A DNA stretch of 53,758 nucleotides from Cyanophora paradoxa (lineage: Eukaryota; Glaucocystophyceae; Cyanophorales; Cyanophoraceae), in assembly GCA_004431415.1 (NCBI GenBank), contig QPMI01000028.1, forward strand, positions 1-53,758, read 5' to 3'. Both the position numbers and the translations under genes were made by a program. Of this stretch, positions 1 to 10,272 are shown one piece after another (the first letter of the stretch is position 1; every line of letters starts with the position of its first letter). The notes beneath the pieces were generated by a model, which saw nothing but the letters and a program-made list of their open reading frames with translations, was not told where the DNA came from and ran no database searches.

Positions 1-115
1 TATGATAACTGGGGGAGAAGTATGATAACGGGGGGAGAAGTATGATAATGGGGGGGGAAAGTATGATATGATATTAATACCGGGGGGAGAGGTATGATAT
101 GATAACTGAACCCAA
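1..115. repeat. Short tandem repeat at window start
   Basis: Units that begin TATGATAA and continue with a G-run start at 1, 21, 41, 62 and 93, so the period is about 20-31 bp. The array is degenerate towards its right end. It lies beyond the 3' end of the integrase relic and could belong to the left end of the viral element or to flanking host DNA. The left viral terminus itself is not visible. Confidence 0.7.
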
Positions 116-222
116 AATTCCAAGAAATTCATACACACTGCTGTAACTCTTTCACCAACTCATCCATTTTCGAAAACCGCGACCATCGCCGGAATCCTCT
201 TTGCATCCTCTACACATCTATG

Positions 223-1608
223 CTACTTTCGCGAACTGGATCTTAGATTTACCCGGGTTTGTGGGGCTGAATATGTCTCTTTTGAGGTCTGAAAGTCTGT
301 ATACCATCTCTGACTGTTGACTTCTGATAGTTTCTGGGTTCCTGCTATGGTTAACTTCTTTAATTCACGTTCCGCCTTACCTTTCTTCTTGGTTCTGGCT
401 TGTGTTAACGGTTCTTCTGGGACGTCATCCGCTTTTTCGATGCCTTCCTTGCGAATTGCCGAATCGACCGGGCTTCTTCTTTCGCTTGTTCAAGTGCATC
501 CACTGTGGGCGCTTCGTGATACTCAACACCTTTGATAGGTAACAGTTCGTGGAAAGCGAATCTCCCTTCGACCATTTCGCCGTTCGGATTTCGCAACCTG
601 AACTTGAAACCTCTCTCCCTTCGACAGTATAGACGATTCGCGACCAATTGACACCTTGTTTAGCGAATGGGTTCTTTTCTATTCTCACTCTCACAAACAT
701 ACCCTGTTTGATACCATCCAGTAAGCAATCGACTTCTTGAACTCTCATCTTCTAATCCGATAATCTCACGGTAATGACTTCCGTCGTTTCTGCTGGTTTT
801 CTCTTGGTTGCTGAGTGGATGGTATTATTATAGTTATACTCAATGTCTCCCAATACATCGAAGAATCGCGCTGTGTTGTTTGCTATGCAATAGTTCGTGA
901 TCAATCGTTGATCTGCTTGTTAAACGCTTCGATTCTACCTTGGCTTCGATGATCTGCGACATCGCTTATCTGATGGTCTATGAACTTCTTAGCAAGGTAA
1001 TCGTGAACATGTTATTTGTGAACTCGCTTCCGCTGTCACTCTGAACGCGTGCGATAGGTCGAGGAACTCTTCGTTGTAGCTGTTCAAACGCCGCAAGCGC
1101 CGTAAGAGCGCTCTTATCTCTCATCGGAATGATGTAACCCGTGCGTAAGGTAGATTCCATCGCGGACATGAACGTATCGTATCCGTCGTTTTGGTTCTTG
1201 TATGCTGGGAAGAAGAGCAGATCGATTACGTAGGTATCGAGAGGTTGCCGAATCGGAATCATCGGATCTCTCTTTCTTGAAAGGGTCGGTGCGTTTATCT
1301 GAACGACTTCCTGTTTATCATACCATTCTCTCATCTTCTTGTAGTCTTCCTCTGGTAGTTCCTTTCTCATTGCCCCGAAACCTTTGTAACCTGTGCGCGG
1401 ATCGTAAAACTTCTTCGCGATCTTCGATTCTTTCGTTACAGTCTCAGTAGGCAATGCCTCGGATCAGTTGTTTAACCATCTCCGACTTCTTAAGATTCGT
1501 GTGTTCTCTCTTCGACCGGAATGTTATCAGTAGCATGTTCCCTTGTCTTCTTTCATGCTCTTCTTTACGATTTTAGGAATGGTCGCAATCCTATCTGTGC
1601 TGAGGCAT
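223..1608 (-). pseudogene. Retroviral-type (rve, DDE) integrase, frameshifted
   Basis: This is the integrase of Polinton/PLV/Mavirus-type elements, which inserts linear viral DNA into host chromatin. The catalytic triad can be followed across frames: the first Asp in YVIDLLFFP (about 1225), the second Asp in VQSDSGSEF (about 1030), and the Glu in QGRIEAFNK (about 925), the last in another frame after a frameshift near 985. A third block with YNNTIHSATKRKP lies near 825 in yet another frame. The C-terminal SH3-like region (KQGMFVRVRIEKNPF, about 690) continues in a different frame down to a stop at 223-225. At least four frameshifts are needed to read it, so no functional protein is expected unless they are sequence errors. 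I place the start at the ATG at 1608 because an ATTATATATTG promoter-like motif lies 14 nt upstream, although frameshifts follow soon after. The family call is firm; the exact ends are inferred. Confidence 0.85.
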
Positions 1609-1622
1609 CTTTACTTTATTTT

Positions 1623-1633
1623 CAATATATAAT
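1623..1633 (-). promoter_or_regulatory. Putative viral promoter motif ATTATATATTG
   Basis: On the minus strand an ATTATATATTG motif lies 14 nt before the proposed integrase ATG. The identical 11-mer occurs at 8659-8669, 16 nt before the ATG of a small viral gene. Matching sequence and spacing suggest a TATA-like core promoter of the element. Confidence 0.45.
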
Positions 1634-1788
1634 AATGACGAGCCGGTTTGGACAGAACACCCGAAACCAAACTACTTTGCGATCGATCAAATGACCCGGT
1701 TTAAGGTGCATATGGTTGCTGCATCTGATCCGTGGTTGCTGCTACTTGGAGATCGAAAAAATAAAAAGAGAAGTATTGAGCAAGTATA

Positions 1789-4700
1789 TTAAAGACCAAA
1801 TGGAATGCTGTGAATGCCGTCGGCTGATATCTTCCGTTTGCTATCGAGTTGGTTTAGAGCGACCCTTCTGCTCTCCAAGTCATATAAGTTGGTCTTGCTT
1901 CGCTTGTTTGTTACTGATACTGTTTTATATGCCTTCGAACAGACATCTCTTAAATCTCAAATGAACCTCTTTCGAGGAAGTCCCGACATCTTTACTCTTT
2001 CGTTGGTCTCAGTTCTGAAAGCATAGAGTTTCGATCTCAGACCCACATACTCATGATCTTTGCATTTGGAACTCATTTTATATTACCTGGAACCATGCGT
2101 TTTTGATACTCACGAGAGGATGGATTTATCGTAATTGCTCCTATCGAGATACTCACCTATCTCTTTCATATCTTCGTTCAGATTATTGTTTCAGGAAAGA
2201 CAGAACGAATCGGTATCGTGGAACAGTAATTTAGCGTTTCCCACTTCTTCCTACTACATCATAGAAGAACGATAGTTATGTAGTTTCGCAAATCCAAAAC
2301 GAAGCGCCAATTGCTACGGGTTTATCTAAGTTCACATGCTTCGAATACATCTCAAAGGCAACGGCATTCTCGTTAATACATTGTCGCTTTGATAAGCGGA
2401 CTTGCTGCGTATTTCTTACAGAGTTTCTCACTGTTAGCGATCTTGACAGTTGAGCGACCCCTGCAAATTCCAAGCATTTACCGTAAATTGCATTGTTCAT
2501 GAGTTTAAAGAAGTCGCTTTCGAAATGTTAGTAGATTCATGCTGAGAAGATATTCAAACCAATGTAAGACTTCATGAATGGGGAAGTAGCGAAAGAGAGA
2601 ACCTTATTTATTTCTTGATTTCAACACCCTCTTAACGATGTAATTAAGAAGAGGTCGAGCAATCACGTATTTATTCTTGGTGTAAATGTCGCTGTAAGTT
2701 TGGGTCTTTGCTGATCTTTTCGCCCGTCAGATCTAATAGTTTCTGTTGATAATCACCAAGCATCTCATTGTGATCACTTCTTTATTCACAATCAGTGGAA
2801 ATCATAATGTTCTTCAAGCGATGTGGGGTATTCAAGGTCAACTTCAATAAATGCGCTTCGACCTCTACCTCTTTAAGTGCCTCTGTGACATCTTCCATCG
2901 ATAATCTCGATAGGTAGTGGTTGGCTGAGAGCATACCCATAAAGATTATTTGCGTCCACAAAACTATATGATCGTCAGCATTCTCTACCTTTGCGTATCG
3001 TGTGGGCATGGTAGCAAATCCACCTCTAATGGCTCTCTCAACAAATTCGTATTTCTCTACATCATCGATAAGTTCAATCTTAACTTTCGTATGTTTGAGC
3101 ATAGCGTCCCAAGAGAGACCTGGTGCGCTAACATAATGTGCGGGATCCAATCCATATTGAGAAAATGCCAATTTGCGGAATGCTTCAAACTTTCTCATTA
3201 AATCGCCCACATCCACAGATTGGAAATCCATGAAATGGGAAGCATCAATGAACTTCCACATGCCCCATTGAAGCGATAGGTATTGATCGAAATTCTTGCT
3301 CAGAATCTCAACACGAAGTTTATCGTCTTGCTGTGCAATCTTGCGGAATATTCCGTGTCCGCATTCATCCATGTGATCCACCACAATAGCTACTTTGGTT
3401 TGCTTCGAAATTCGCCGTGGAGGTTACAGTTTCGGCATGCCTTTCCGATGAAATCGCCGGATTGGTGGCAATGATCTCGAACCGGGAAGTTTTCGTGGGT
3501 GAATCTCTGAGAGCAAATGTAACAGTGTTTTGTTACCTTGTATTCCGCCTTCTGATCATCTGTGAGTGATGCATCGGAATATTTCTAAATAGCGTCTCAA
3601 CGATTTCGGGTCTGATATCTTGGAGAGTTACAAGAGAGAACCGAGCGGATCGATTCCCTCGAAATGGTATGCTCTCACTTCGTCTCCCATTACCACTCGC
3701 AATGAAACCGCTTTAATCTCACGTTTACTCCTCTGAGCATCAATAGCGACGAATGATCTTCGACTTTAACGTAACAGATCACAGGAGCCACACAGTTTTA
3801 CGCAAGTGTTGCAGACCGAATTCAATTACGCTTCCCGCTTTTGGGCATTTGCCTTTGCTCTCCCTCCAATCAATGCAGCGATTCGCTTCAACATGCATGT
3901 CTAATTTCTCCTGAGTTCTGAAACGCGACAAGCAGGTTTCACAGTAGTAAATGCGACCATCACATGCTTTATCAAACGTAGTTTTCAGAAGACGACTAAA
4001 AGACATGATAGTAATGTAGTGTCCCGATCATCTTCGGTGTTTTCGATAAGTAAAAGATTAATCTTGGTCTTTCTTCTTGGGTTACTTGATTGATGGAGAG
4101 GATAGAAACACTCTTTGGCGTTATCGGCTCCGTAAATGTTAATAGAGAGTTCGGGTTCAGTTCTTCGAATCGATCGATTACCTCAGCATCACAGGCAACG
4201 GGAAACTGAATACCATCGAAATTGAGTTCATTTAACCATCGGCGGTATTGGCTCGGTTCGTTACTCTTGTGTTTATTGATGTCCTTTCGATGCAGGTAAG
4301 CCAAAATCGCATACTTGAAGCAATCTTGCCCGTCGATATTCTTAACATTCACCGTCGCTTTCTTGGATGCGATCCATTCGGGAGTTGCGAAATAGCATCC
4401 TCCCACAGGTGCATAAGACATGATAATGCCTCTAAGTATTTCGATCTTCTCCAAACGGTAACTATCCACTTGCGTCATTTCCTCTTGCATTTTCTGTAAC
4501 GCTTTGCGAACTTCTGTGTCTATGTTGCGGATCGGGTAATTACGAAATAATCGCTGTAAATGAATTTGGTGATATAGATGCGCGGATTACCTACTTTGGT
4601 AAATTTGCAAACGAAAGTCAGACGGACTTTAACGGCTCTCAGTTGCTCTAAGCGGGTTTTAATGCGTTGCGGTAGACTTGGTGCGATTCTTTCGAGGAAT

Positions 4701-5041
4701 TCGATAGCATCCACGACAACTTCATTTCGGGCGCGATAGGTCAACCACGAATACGCTTGATTCATCGCTTGTCCATCTTCGATATCCGGTTCAATTGCTC
4801 CTAATCTCTGTCCTTCACCCATAAATTCCTCCATTCGTTGCATGCGATCGTAGAGGTCATTTGCAATCTCAGTGAGTTGACCTAATCGCGGTCGTCTATC
4901 TAAGATGGCGGCTTCTCTATCGTATTCCGCTTCGGTGATCTCACCTGTAACTAAGAGAGTTCCTAACAATCCAAGTATTTCATTTTCTTTTCTTTGATCA
5001 GTCTGTTCGTTTGGCGGGGCATCTTTGCTATAAAGGAACAT
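1789..5041 (-). pseudogene. Protein-primed family B DNA polymerase (pPolB), frameshifted
   Basis: Replicative polymerase of the Polinton/PLV/Mavirus type. In reading order on the minus strand there is: a helical N-terminal region (5041-4525); a block with NVKNIDGQDCFKYAILAYL and LNFDGIQFPV (4490-4010); a C2H2-like CETCLSRF...H segment (about 3930); a Cys/His motif HCYICSQRF...RDHCH...CRNCNL (3535-3405), typical of polinton polymerases; the YGLDPAHYVSAPGLSWD region (about 3130); motif B FFKLMNNAIYGK (about 2510-2477); motif C HDTDSF (about 2220-2203), a variant of YxDTDS; EYVGLRSKLYAF (about 2050); and a C-terminus ending ISADGIHSIPFG (stop 1789-1791). At about 1,080 codons it is full length for the family, but at least eight frameshifts break it. 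The start at 5041 is the first ATG of an uninterrupted 173-codon block. It lies 396 bp from the stop of the primase-helicase, and that gap holds an iteron hairpin. Confidence 0.88.
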
Positions 5042-5279
5042 TTTATTTTGGATTTTGAACGCATTAAGTTCTAATGATTCTCACCGTTGTTTCCTTTGGA
5101 ATATATATAGTAACATAGTTTCTCTTCCGCCTGTTATTGATACCACAATTATACTTTATGAACTTTGCAACCTCTTCCAAATCACCTTCCACAACCGATT
5201 GGTTCATTTTGACGCTATTCATTTTCAACTGAGACACACGTTCAATTTTAAATCACCAGTCAATTTTTATTTTTATTCG

Positions 5280-5370
5280 GTGTAACGGGTGTAACAGTAA
5301 ATCCCAAAGTTTTCGGATTTTCACCTCCCTAGGAGCGAAGTTTGGGATTTACCTGTTACACCTGTTACAC
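5280..5370. repeat. Iteron hairpin copy 1 (imperfect inverted repeat)
   Basis: A left arm (5280-5308) and right arm (5341-5370) are near-perfect reverse complements. Each arm carries two GGTGTAAC-type iterons followed by TAAATCCCAAA. The loop holds CCTCCCTAGGAGCG. Positions 5324-5370 (47 bp) recur as an exact reverse complement at 14519-14565. It sits between the 3' end of the primase-helicase and the 5' end of the polymerase, where a replication origin, regulatory hairpin or terminator are all possible. Nothing else was found in 5042-5437. Confidence 0.85.
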
Positions 5371-5437
5371 TTACTGTTTCAGTAAGGTTATAAAAAAAAG
5401 TATGAATTATCAGTAAGAATAGTATGTTTTGTTGTAA

Positions 5438-7774
5438 TTAGTTGGGAGCCTCTACGTCGTCGTCATCGTCGTCCTCAATCATAATCTTCTTTTTCAGTCC
5501 GAAGTAACCACGCTTCACCTGACCTCTTTCTCGAACAGTTTCAGACTTCACATTAAAGACTTCGCGGACTCGCTTTCCAATACTGGCGGCATCGGTTTTA
5601 TCATCAACAGAACGATAGCCAGTAATGATAGCTTCACTCCTAATGAAATCGTTTCGGCTTCCAGTCTTCTCATAAGTGCTGCGGAGCCACTCCCCGATTT
5701 TATCGTTATCATTGAAGTATTCCAGTCCCTGATCGATGATAGACTGTGGCGGATTCATCAGCAGCTGTGCAAGATCCTGTTTCTTCCACATGTCCAAGAA
5801 GATCGACATTTGAGCCATCTTGTATTCGTCGTCATTCATGATGGACATAAGTGAAGTATCCGCTTTCTTCTCACCAGGTTGAGGGTTGGGCTTGAAGACG
5901 CAAGAGAAACGATAGTAAGAGAGTCGCCGGTAAATCGCAGCATCGGTTTACTCATCCCCAGGTTCTCATTCGTCGATAAGAAGATTTGACCCATAGGAAT
6001 GTAGGTAACAGGATCTTTGAACAGGGCGCGAACCTTCATCTCGTTACCACCTGTAATCTCTTTGATCTTGCTAATTTGAAGCTTGTCGCCATCTTCCGCT
6101 TCATTTGAAAAGATAATGCGACGACCCAGAATATCCGCAAGTTCAGGTGTAGCGTCTGATGCATTCTTTTTCGGTTTCGTCCAATATGACATATTGATTG
6201 TTCCGAAATACTGTCCGAATGTTTGCTTGACCATCTCCTGAACGAGAGATTTACCATTGGCTCCAATTCCAGTCCAGAAATTGAACTTTTGAATATCTGT
6301 GCGACCACTCAGAGAGAAAGCGATCGAACCCATCACGAAATTGCGCTCAATTTCCTCTTCGATGATGTCAGAGTAGATGGAAAGGATCTTGGTGACTTTC
6401 ACAGAATCCACCTCGGGCAATAATCATAACCAACAGTCTTACTGATCATGTCTTCTGGGAGTCCCTTCGGAAAGTCATAGAATTCAGATCAAATACGCCA
6501 TTTGTGAATCCAATCACATTGGTAACAGTATCAAGTCTCTCGAAGAATGTCTTATCGTTCATCAGAACTGTGAGATCAGACAGAAGAGAAGTTCGGTAAT
6601 TAGTCTGTTTGAGTTTCTTTGCGATACCAAGAAGAACCTGTGATCTCTCCTCCAAAGATGCACGATTCTCTTCATCACGAAGCGCTCTCTGAGCGAATTG
6701 CACAGCACGTTGAAGATAAGCCGGGCAAACCCTGCAACTCAAACACAGATAGATTCGTTTCCCGTCTCATCCATCTCCCAGATTCCGTAAGCCTCGTTGA
6801 ACTTGAACCACGTCTTGTTTGAATACTTGTAGCTGTCTCGCAGAACAAGAAAAGCAACCTGGGCAACATCATAATGTCCGCCATCAGATCCAATCGACCG
6901 ATCAATTAGCTTTTCAATCTGAACATCGGTATCAGCTTGAACGCGAACCGTCATAACTCGCTTCTTGCAATTGGTGCTATAACTTGAAACAATATACTTG
7001 TCTTTCTCGTTCCCTTGAAGTATATACCAATTGTTGGAGTCATGGCTTCCCTTGCAGCAGGGACAAATCAGACCTTTGTTCTCAGCAGTGAAACTGTAAC
7101 CCTTCTCGGTCTCATTAATGATTGTGGGTAAGATGAAACCAAATTCTTCAAGTTTCCGGAGAATGTGTTTCTGCAAATCCTCTTCAATGCTCCTATCAAT
7201 AGAAGAGTGTCCGCCTTTCGGAAAAAGGTAGTTGTCAATCATCCACTTTTGGAGTTCAGCACTCGGTTCGATCAACTCACAGCCTTCCGCCCATGGTTCT
7301 CTGATCCAAGTTTTACCGGGGCTTGGGGAAACGTTGATCAACCCAGCAGTTCCAGTGGACGCAATTGTCTTACAGTCGATCTTAGGATAACCTTTGAAAG
7401 CACCCGCTTTATCCAGATCTTCACAGCATCGAAGTCAGAAGGACGAGAGAAGTAAACATGATATCCTTTTTTGGTTTTAGCAAGAGGATTGACACCACCG
7501 AAATCATCGGGGAATTGCTCCTCGAATTTGGTGAAATCCTCCTCTTGGTCGAAGTCGATAACCACGATATTGCGAGCGAGAATGCCCAAGCAACATACTT
7601 ACCGGATTTCAGGGCTTCATCGAATTTATCCCAAGTCCACGATCCGTCTTTATGGGCGAAAAGGGGTTTTTTGGTATCGGGATCAACGGGTATTACGATA
7701 TTCTCAGACAGGACATCGTCTTCACGAAGCCAATCAACAAGGCGTTTCAGGGATTTCTTGGCGGCAGCGTTCAT
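5438..7774 (-). pseudogene. AEP primase-SF3 (D5-like) helicase, frameshifted
   Basis: A two-part replication protein. The N-terminal primase part has VVIDFDQEED (about 7575-7545, the metal-binding DxD motif of archaeo-eukaryotic primases) and KKGYHVYFSRP (about 7470). A Zn-ribbon-like CPCCKGSH follows near 7060. A D5_N-like block with NVIGFTNGVFDL (about 6510) leads into the SF3 helicase: Walker A GIGANGKS (about 6265), IIFSNEAEDGD (about 6110), and a sensor-like IFLSTNEN (about 5975). The C-terminus is acidic (run of seven Asp, about 5460). Five frameshifts are seen, near 7595, 7415, 6745, 6450 and 5900. The first looks like loss of one G from a G-run. The ATG at 7774 opens the first block, and an in-frame stop lies about 60 nt upstream in that frame. 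Parallel gene order with capsid and ATPase genes is usual for PLVs. Identification is firm; loss of function is inferred from the frameshifts. Confidence 0.87.
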
Positions 7775-7963
7775 TTCGATAATCGGGGGTGTCTTATCTA
7801 TGATGGAGAAAAGAGTTTCTCCGGATTCCTGTCATTTTTTGGCGGCTAACCTTTAAGTGGTTGATATCTCTTCAATTACCAAAAACGGCAATCGGGAGAT
7901 GGTTACGGATCTATCGAAGCATATCGATAGACCGCTCGAAAAATGAGTAATTGGGTTCAGCGG

Positions 7964-8215
7964 TCAAATGGGTATTTCCCTCAATACTTTCGTGGACGTC
8001 CCGTGACTTGTTTTCGATTCCCTCCCGCTCCTTACGACGATAATATGAAGCGAGCGATTGCGCCTTCTTATACTCCGATAAACGGGGTCTTCGTTGTAGA
8101 GCGTTCGCTTCCTTAGAGCATCTCTCATCTTGTAATTGGCGCGGGTCTCCTCTTCTTCATCGCCGAATTCGACAACGCTAATCATGTCTTCGGTTATATG
8201 AATTACAGTCGCCAT
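7964..8215 (-). CDS. Small viral protein, unknown
   Basis: An 83-codon reading frame starts with MATVIHITEDMISVVEFG and has an acidic EEEE stretch followed by a basic half. I chose the ATG at 8215 because ATATAAAGGGGAAC immediately precedes it, like the AT-rich leaders of neighbouring viral genes. The frame stays open upstream to 8335 without a comparable leader. A single frameshift near 8055 would move it into a frame that continues as YKKAQSLASYYRRKE to about 7903, so the C-terminus is uncertain. I do not recognise the family. Confidence 0.5.
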   Translation of the reverse strand: MATVIHITEDMISVVEFGDEEEETRANYKMRDALRKRTLYNEDPVYRSIRRRNRSLHIIVVRSGRESKTSHGTSTKVLREIPI

Positions 8216-8291
8216 GTTCCCCTTTATATGTAGTTGAGAAAATGTTTTACCACTCTGTATTATGCCTGATGTCTTTAAGTATTTTATGGTG

Positions 8292-8402
8292 TCATTTTTT
8301 GTTGACCAAAGCCAGTTGGTGTCTACGTTCTTCAATTGCAGATTTAACGGCGTAAATCCTTCGTTTCGATAGTATGATGTCGTAGATCTCTTCGAGTGAC
8401 AT
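8292..8402 (-). CDS. Very small viral ORF, possibly split from the next one
   Basis: A 36-residue frame begins MSLEEIYDIILSKRR and ends VNKK at a run of six A residues (minus strand). If the run were one base shorter, the frame would continue as NDTIKYLKTSGIIQSGKTF into the sequence just before the 8215 start. That continuation would give a protein of about 63 residues or a fusion with the next ORF. It may therefore be a homopolymer frameshift or a genuine small gene. No known family is recognised. Confidence 0.35.
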   Translation of the reverse strand: MSLEEIYDIILSKRRIYAVKSAIEERRHQLALVNKK

Positions 8403-8423
8403 TTGATACCATAACCAAAGATA

Positions 8424-8642
8424 TTATTTATGATCGTTATGCGAAAACGATCGGCGACGGACAGTCTCAGTTTCCGTAACGGTGACTGTCTCAGTTGTTA
8501 TCGAATCTTGCGATTGCCTTCGCCCTCCATTGCTTCCACCATCTGAGAAATCCATTTCGAATTTCGTATCGCAGCAGTCATTGTGACAATCGGTTACGCA
8601 ATGCATCTCAAACATCTCAATGATCTTTTTCAGAAACTCCAT
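8424..8642 (-). CDS. Small Cys-rich viral protein, unknown
   Basis: A 72-residue protein starts MEFLKKIIEMFEMHC. It has a Cys/His cluster (CVTDCHNDCCDTKF) and then a low-complexity Thr/Val/Glu tail. The start at 8642 is supported by the ATTATATATTG motif 16 nt upstream; an ATG at 8678 in the same frame lies on the other side of that motif. The Cys/His pattern could bind metal. It sits between other small genes and the 243-residue coiled-coil protein, a common place for accessory PLV genes. Confidence 0.6.
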   Translation of the reverse strand: MEFLKKIIEMFEMHCVTDCHNDCCDTKFEMDFSDGGSNGGRRQSQDSITTETVTVTETETVRRRSFSHNDHK

Positions 8643-8658
8643 TGATTCCCTCTTTAAA

Positions 8659-8669
8659 CAATATATAAT
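8659..8669 (-). promoter_or_regulatory. Putative viral promoter motif ATTATATATTG
   Basis: Same 11-mer and nearly the same distance to the ATG as at the integrase gene (16 nt here, 14 nt there). It slightly overlaps the 3' end of the upstream gene (stop at 8669), so promoter and coding sequence are packed together. Confidence 0.45.
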
Positions 8670-9400
8670 TAAAGCCAAACTCTCCGCTTGTATGCTGTGG
8701 GAGCTACACCTTTGTCGACTTCCGCTTTGGTAGCACCAGGTTCAACAGTTCCCTTTTGGGTCTTTGTCTTCAACTCATCTACCGCTTGTTCGTCAATTTG
8801 GGTCTCCTTCTTACCAATAAACTGCTTATCAGGAACACCAGTAATACCCATTCGGAATACCTCTTTGCGCAGCATTTCCTTGATTTTCGATCGCTCCTTC
8901 TTCTCAGTTACATACTGTTCAAGAGCGCTTGATTTTGCTTCCAGATCCTTTAATTTAGCGGTCATCTCATCCCATTGCGCTTTCGGGATTCGGTGGATGT
9001 TTTGAGTTGGCGCAACCTTGTAAGTAACTTCACCAGCCATCGATTGAATTACCTTGTCGGATTCTTTGGAAACACCTTCACCCTTGCGAGCGAGGGAAAG
9101 ATCTTTGAGACCGAGTTCACGATCATCGGCAGCACCGATAATCCGACGGGCGCCTTCACCGACCGCCTTCATCTTCGAGACTTCCGGCGAGATGTTCAAT
9201 TGCTCACTTTGGGATGTTTGCGGCGCTTTATCACCGGGCGCTTCTTCATAAGCGGCATTTAAGGGGTCTTCTTCCTGTTGTGATGGTTTCACTTCGCTCA
9301 TTCCGTTGAATTTCATGGGTGTGGTGTTGAGAGATCCATGACTTTCACCGCCGGAATATGACATAGCACCAGCGGGAACACCTCTACGTTTCGGCGGCAT
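8669..9400 (-). CDS. Unknown viral protein with coiled coil
   Basis: An intact 243-residue frame starts MPPKRRGVPAGAMSYSGG. The N-terminal third is low complexity and polar. A helical, probably coiled-coil segment (about residues 140-180, AQWDEMTAKLKDLEAKSSAL) follows, then a Lys/Glu-rich tail. The start is preceded directly by a TATAAATATACA leader on the minus strand, and 28 bp separate it from the stop of the packaging ATPase upstream. Position beside the ATPase and capsid genes suggests a virion or assembly role, but no domain is recognised. Confidence 0.7.
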   Translation of the reverse strand: MPPKRRGVPAGAMSYSGGESHGSLNTTPMKFNGMSEVKPSQQEEDPLNAAYEEAPGDKAPQTSQSEQLNISPEVSKMKAVGEGARRIIGAADDRELGLKDLSLARKGEGVSKESDKVIQSMAGEVTYKVAPTQNIHRIPKAQWDEMTAKLKDLEAKSSALEQYVTEKKERSKIKEMLRKEVFRMGITGVPDKQFIGKKETQIDEQAVDELKTKTQKGTVEPGATKAEVDKGVAPTAYKRRVWL

Positions 9401-9428
9401 TGTATATTTATAACATACAGAGATAATT

Positions 9429-10211
9429 TTACAATCCCCTCTTATATCGCATCAACTTATTCGTGTGAACAGCGCTCTTTATCTCTTTTGGCGCTTCCTC
9501 CTTCTCGGGTGGTTTTAATTCGTCTTCTTTCTTTTTGGGCTTTCTGTGAAACCGAGGAAACCCAAACTCTTTAACGAGTTCCGCTTTATCAACATAGTAT
9601 TCCACCGAATAATTCGCAGAACTCCAAATGAGAAACTGATAGGAGTGAACGTATTCCTCAAACATCTTATAGAAAGCGTCTTTATCCCGCATGATATTGT
9701 ATTCTTCTTCAATGGCTTCCAGTTCTTTGCGATTGGCGGCACTTAGGAACATTGCATAATCCGAATTAACGCGAATGGTTGAAGAAACCTTACGCAGTTT
9801 CTGAGTTATGCAGATAATCGAAATTTTCGAATGTCTTCCACGGCTGTAAAGACTTCCAATAATTTTATCACGGGTTAGATCGACTATCTCATTGTCTATA
9901 AGATCATCGAGAACGACACATAATTGGTTAACGGGTTCTCCTTTCTCAATTTTCTCTTGTCTTTCATCGAGAAGTTTAGCGATGTAAGGCGCATCCCATT
10001 TACCGAGTTGCAATGTTGCTACTTTATCCCAGAAATGATTGAAACTCGTCCCACTTACAACGAGAACCACATCTATCTTTTTCGCATCATGTAGCTGTTT
10101 TAGCCAATACTTCACCGCTTCTGACTTGCCTGTCGCGCTTTTTCCGATTGCTAAGACACGGAATGGTGGGTTTATCATCTCACCAGCATTAAATTCAGGA
10201 ACGTCGGACAT
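9429..10211 (-). CDS. FtsK/HerA-family genome packaging ATPase (A32-like)
   Basis: A 260-residue ATPase that in PLVs, virophages and giant viruses drives viral DNA into the preformed capsid. Walker A is AIGKSATGKSEAVKYW (about residues 22-37) and Walker B is LCVVLDDLID, followed by SLYSRGRHSKISIICITQ, typical of the A32 group. The C-terminal tail is rich in Lys, Glu and Pro. The open frame extends upstream to 10595, but that extension is a shadow of the capsid gene. The ATG at 10211 (MSDVPEFNAGEM) lies in the AT-rich gap after the capsid stop, and the protein then has the family's usual length. It is intact, unlike the replication genes. Confidence 0.92.
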   Translation of the reverse strand: MSDVPEFNAGEMINPPFRVLAIGKSATGKSEAVKYWLKQLHDAKKIDVVLVVSGTSFNHFWDKVATLQLGKWDAPYIAKLLDERQEKIEKGEPVNQLCVVLDDLIDNEIVDLTRDKIIGSLYSRGRHSKISIICITQKLRKVSSTIRVNSDYAMFLSAANRKELEAIEEEYNIMRDKDAFYKMFEEYVHSYQFLIWSSANYSVEYYVDKAELVKEFGFPRFHRKPKKKEDELKPPEKEEAPKEIKSAVHTNKLMRYKRGL

Positions 10212-10272
10212 GGCGTAGTAGATCTTTCTTAATAAAGATAGATAAAAATAACAAAATCTTACTGATAATGGT

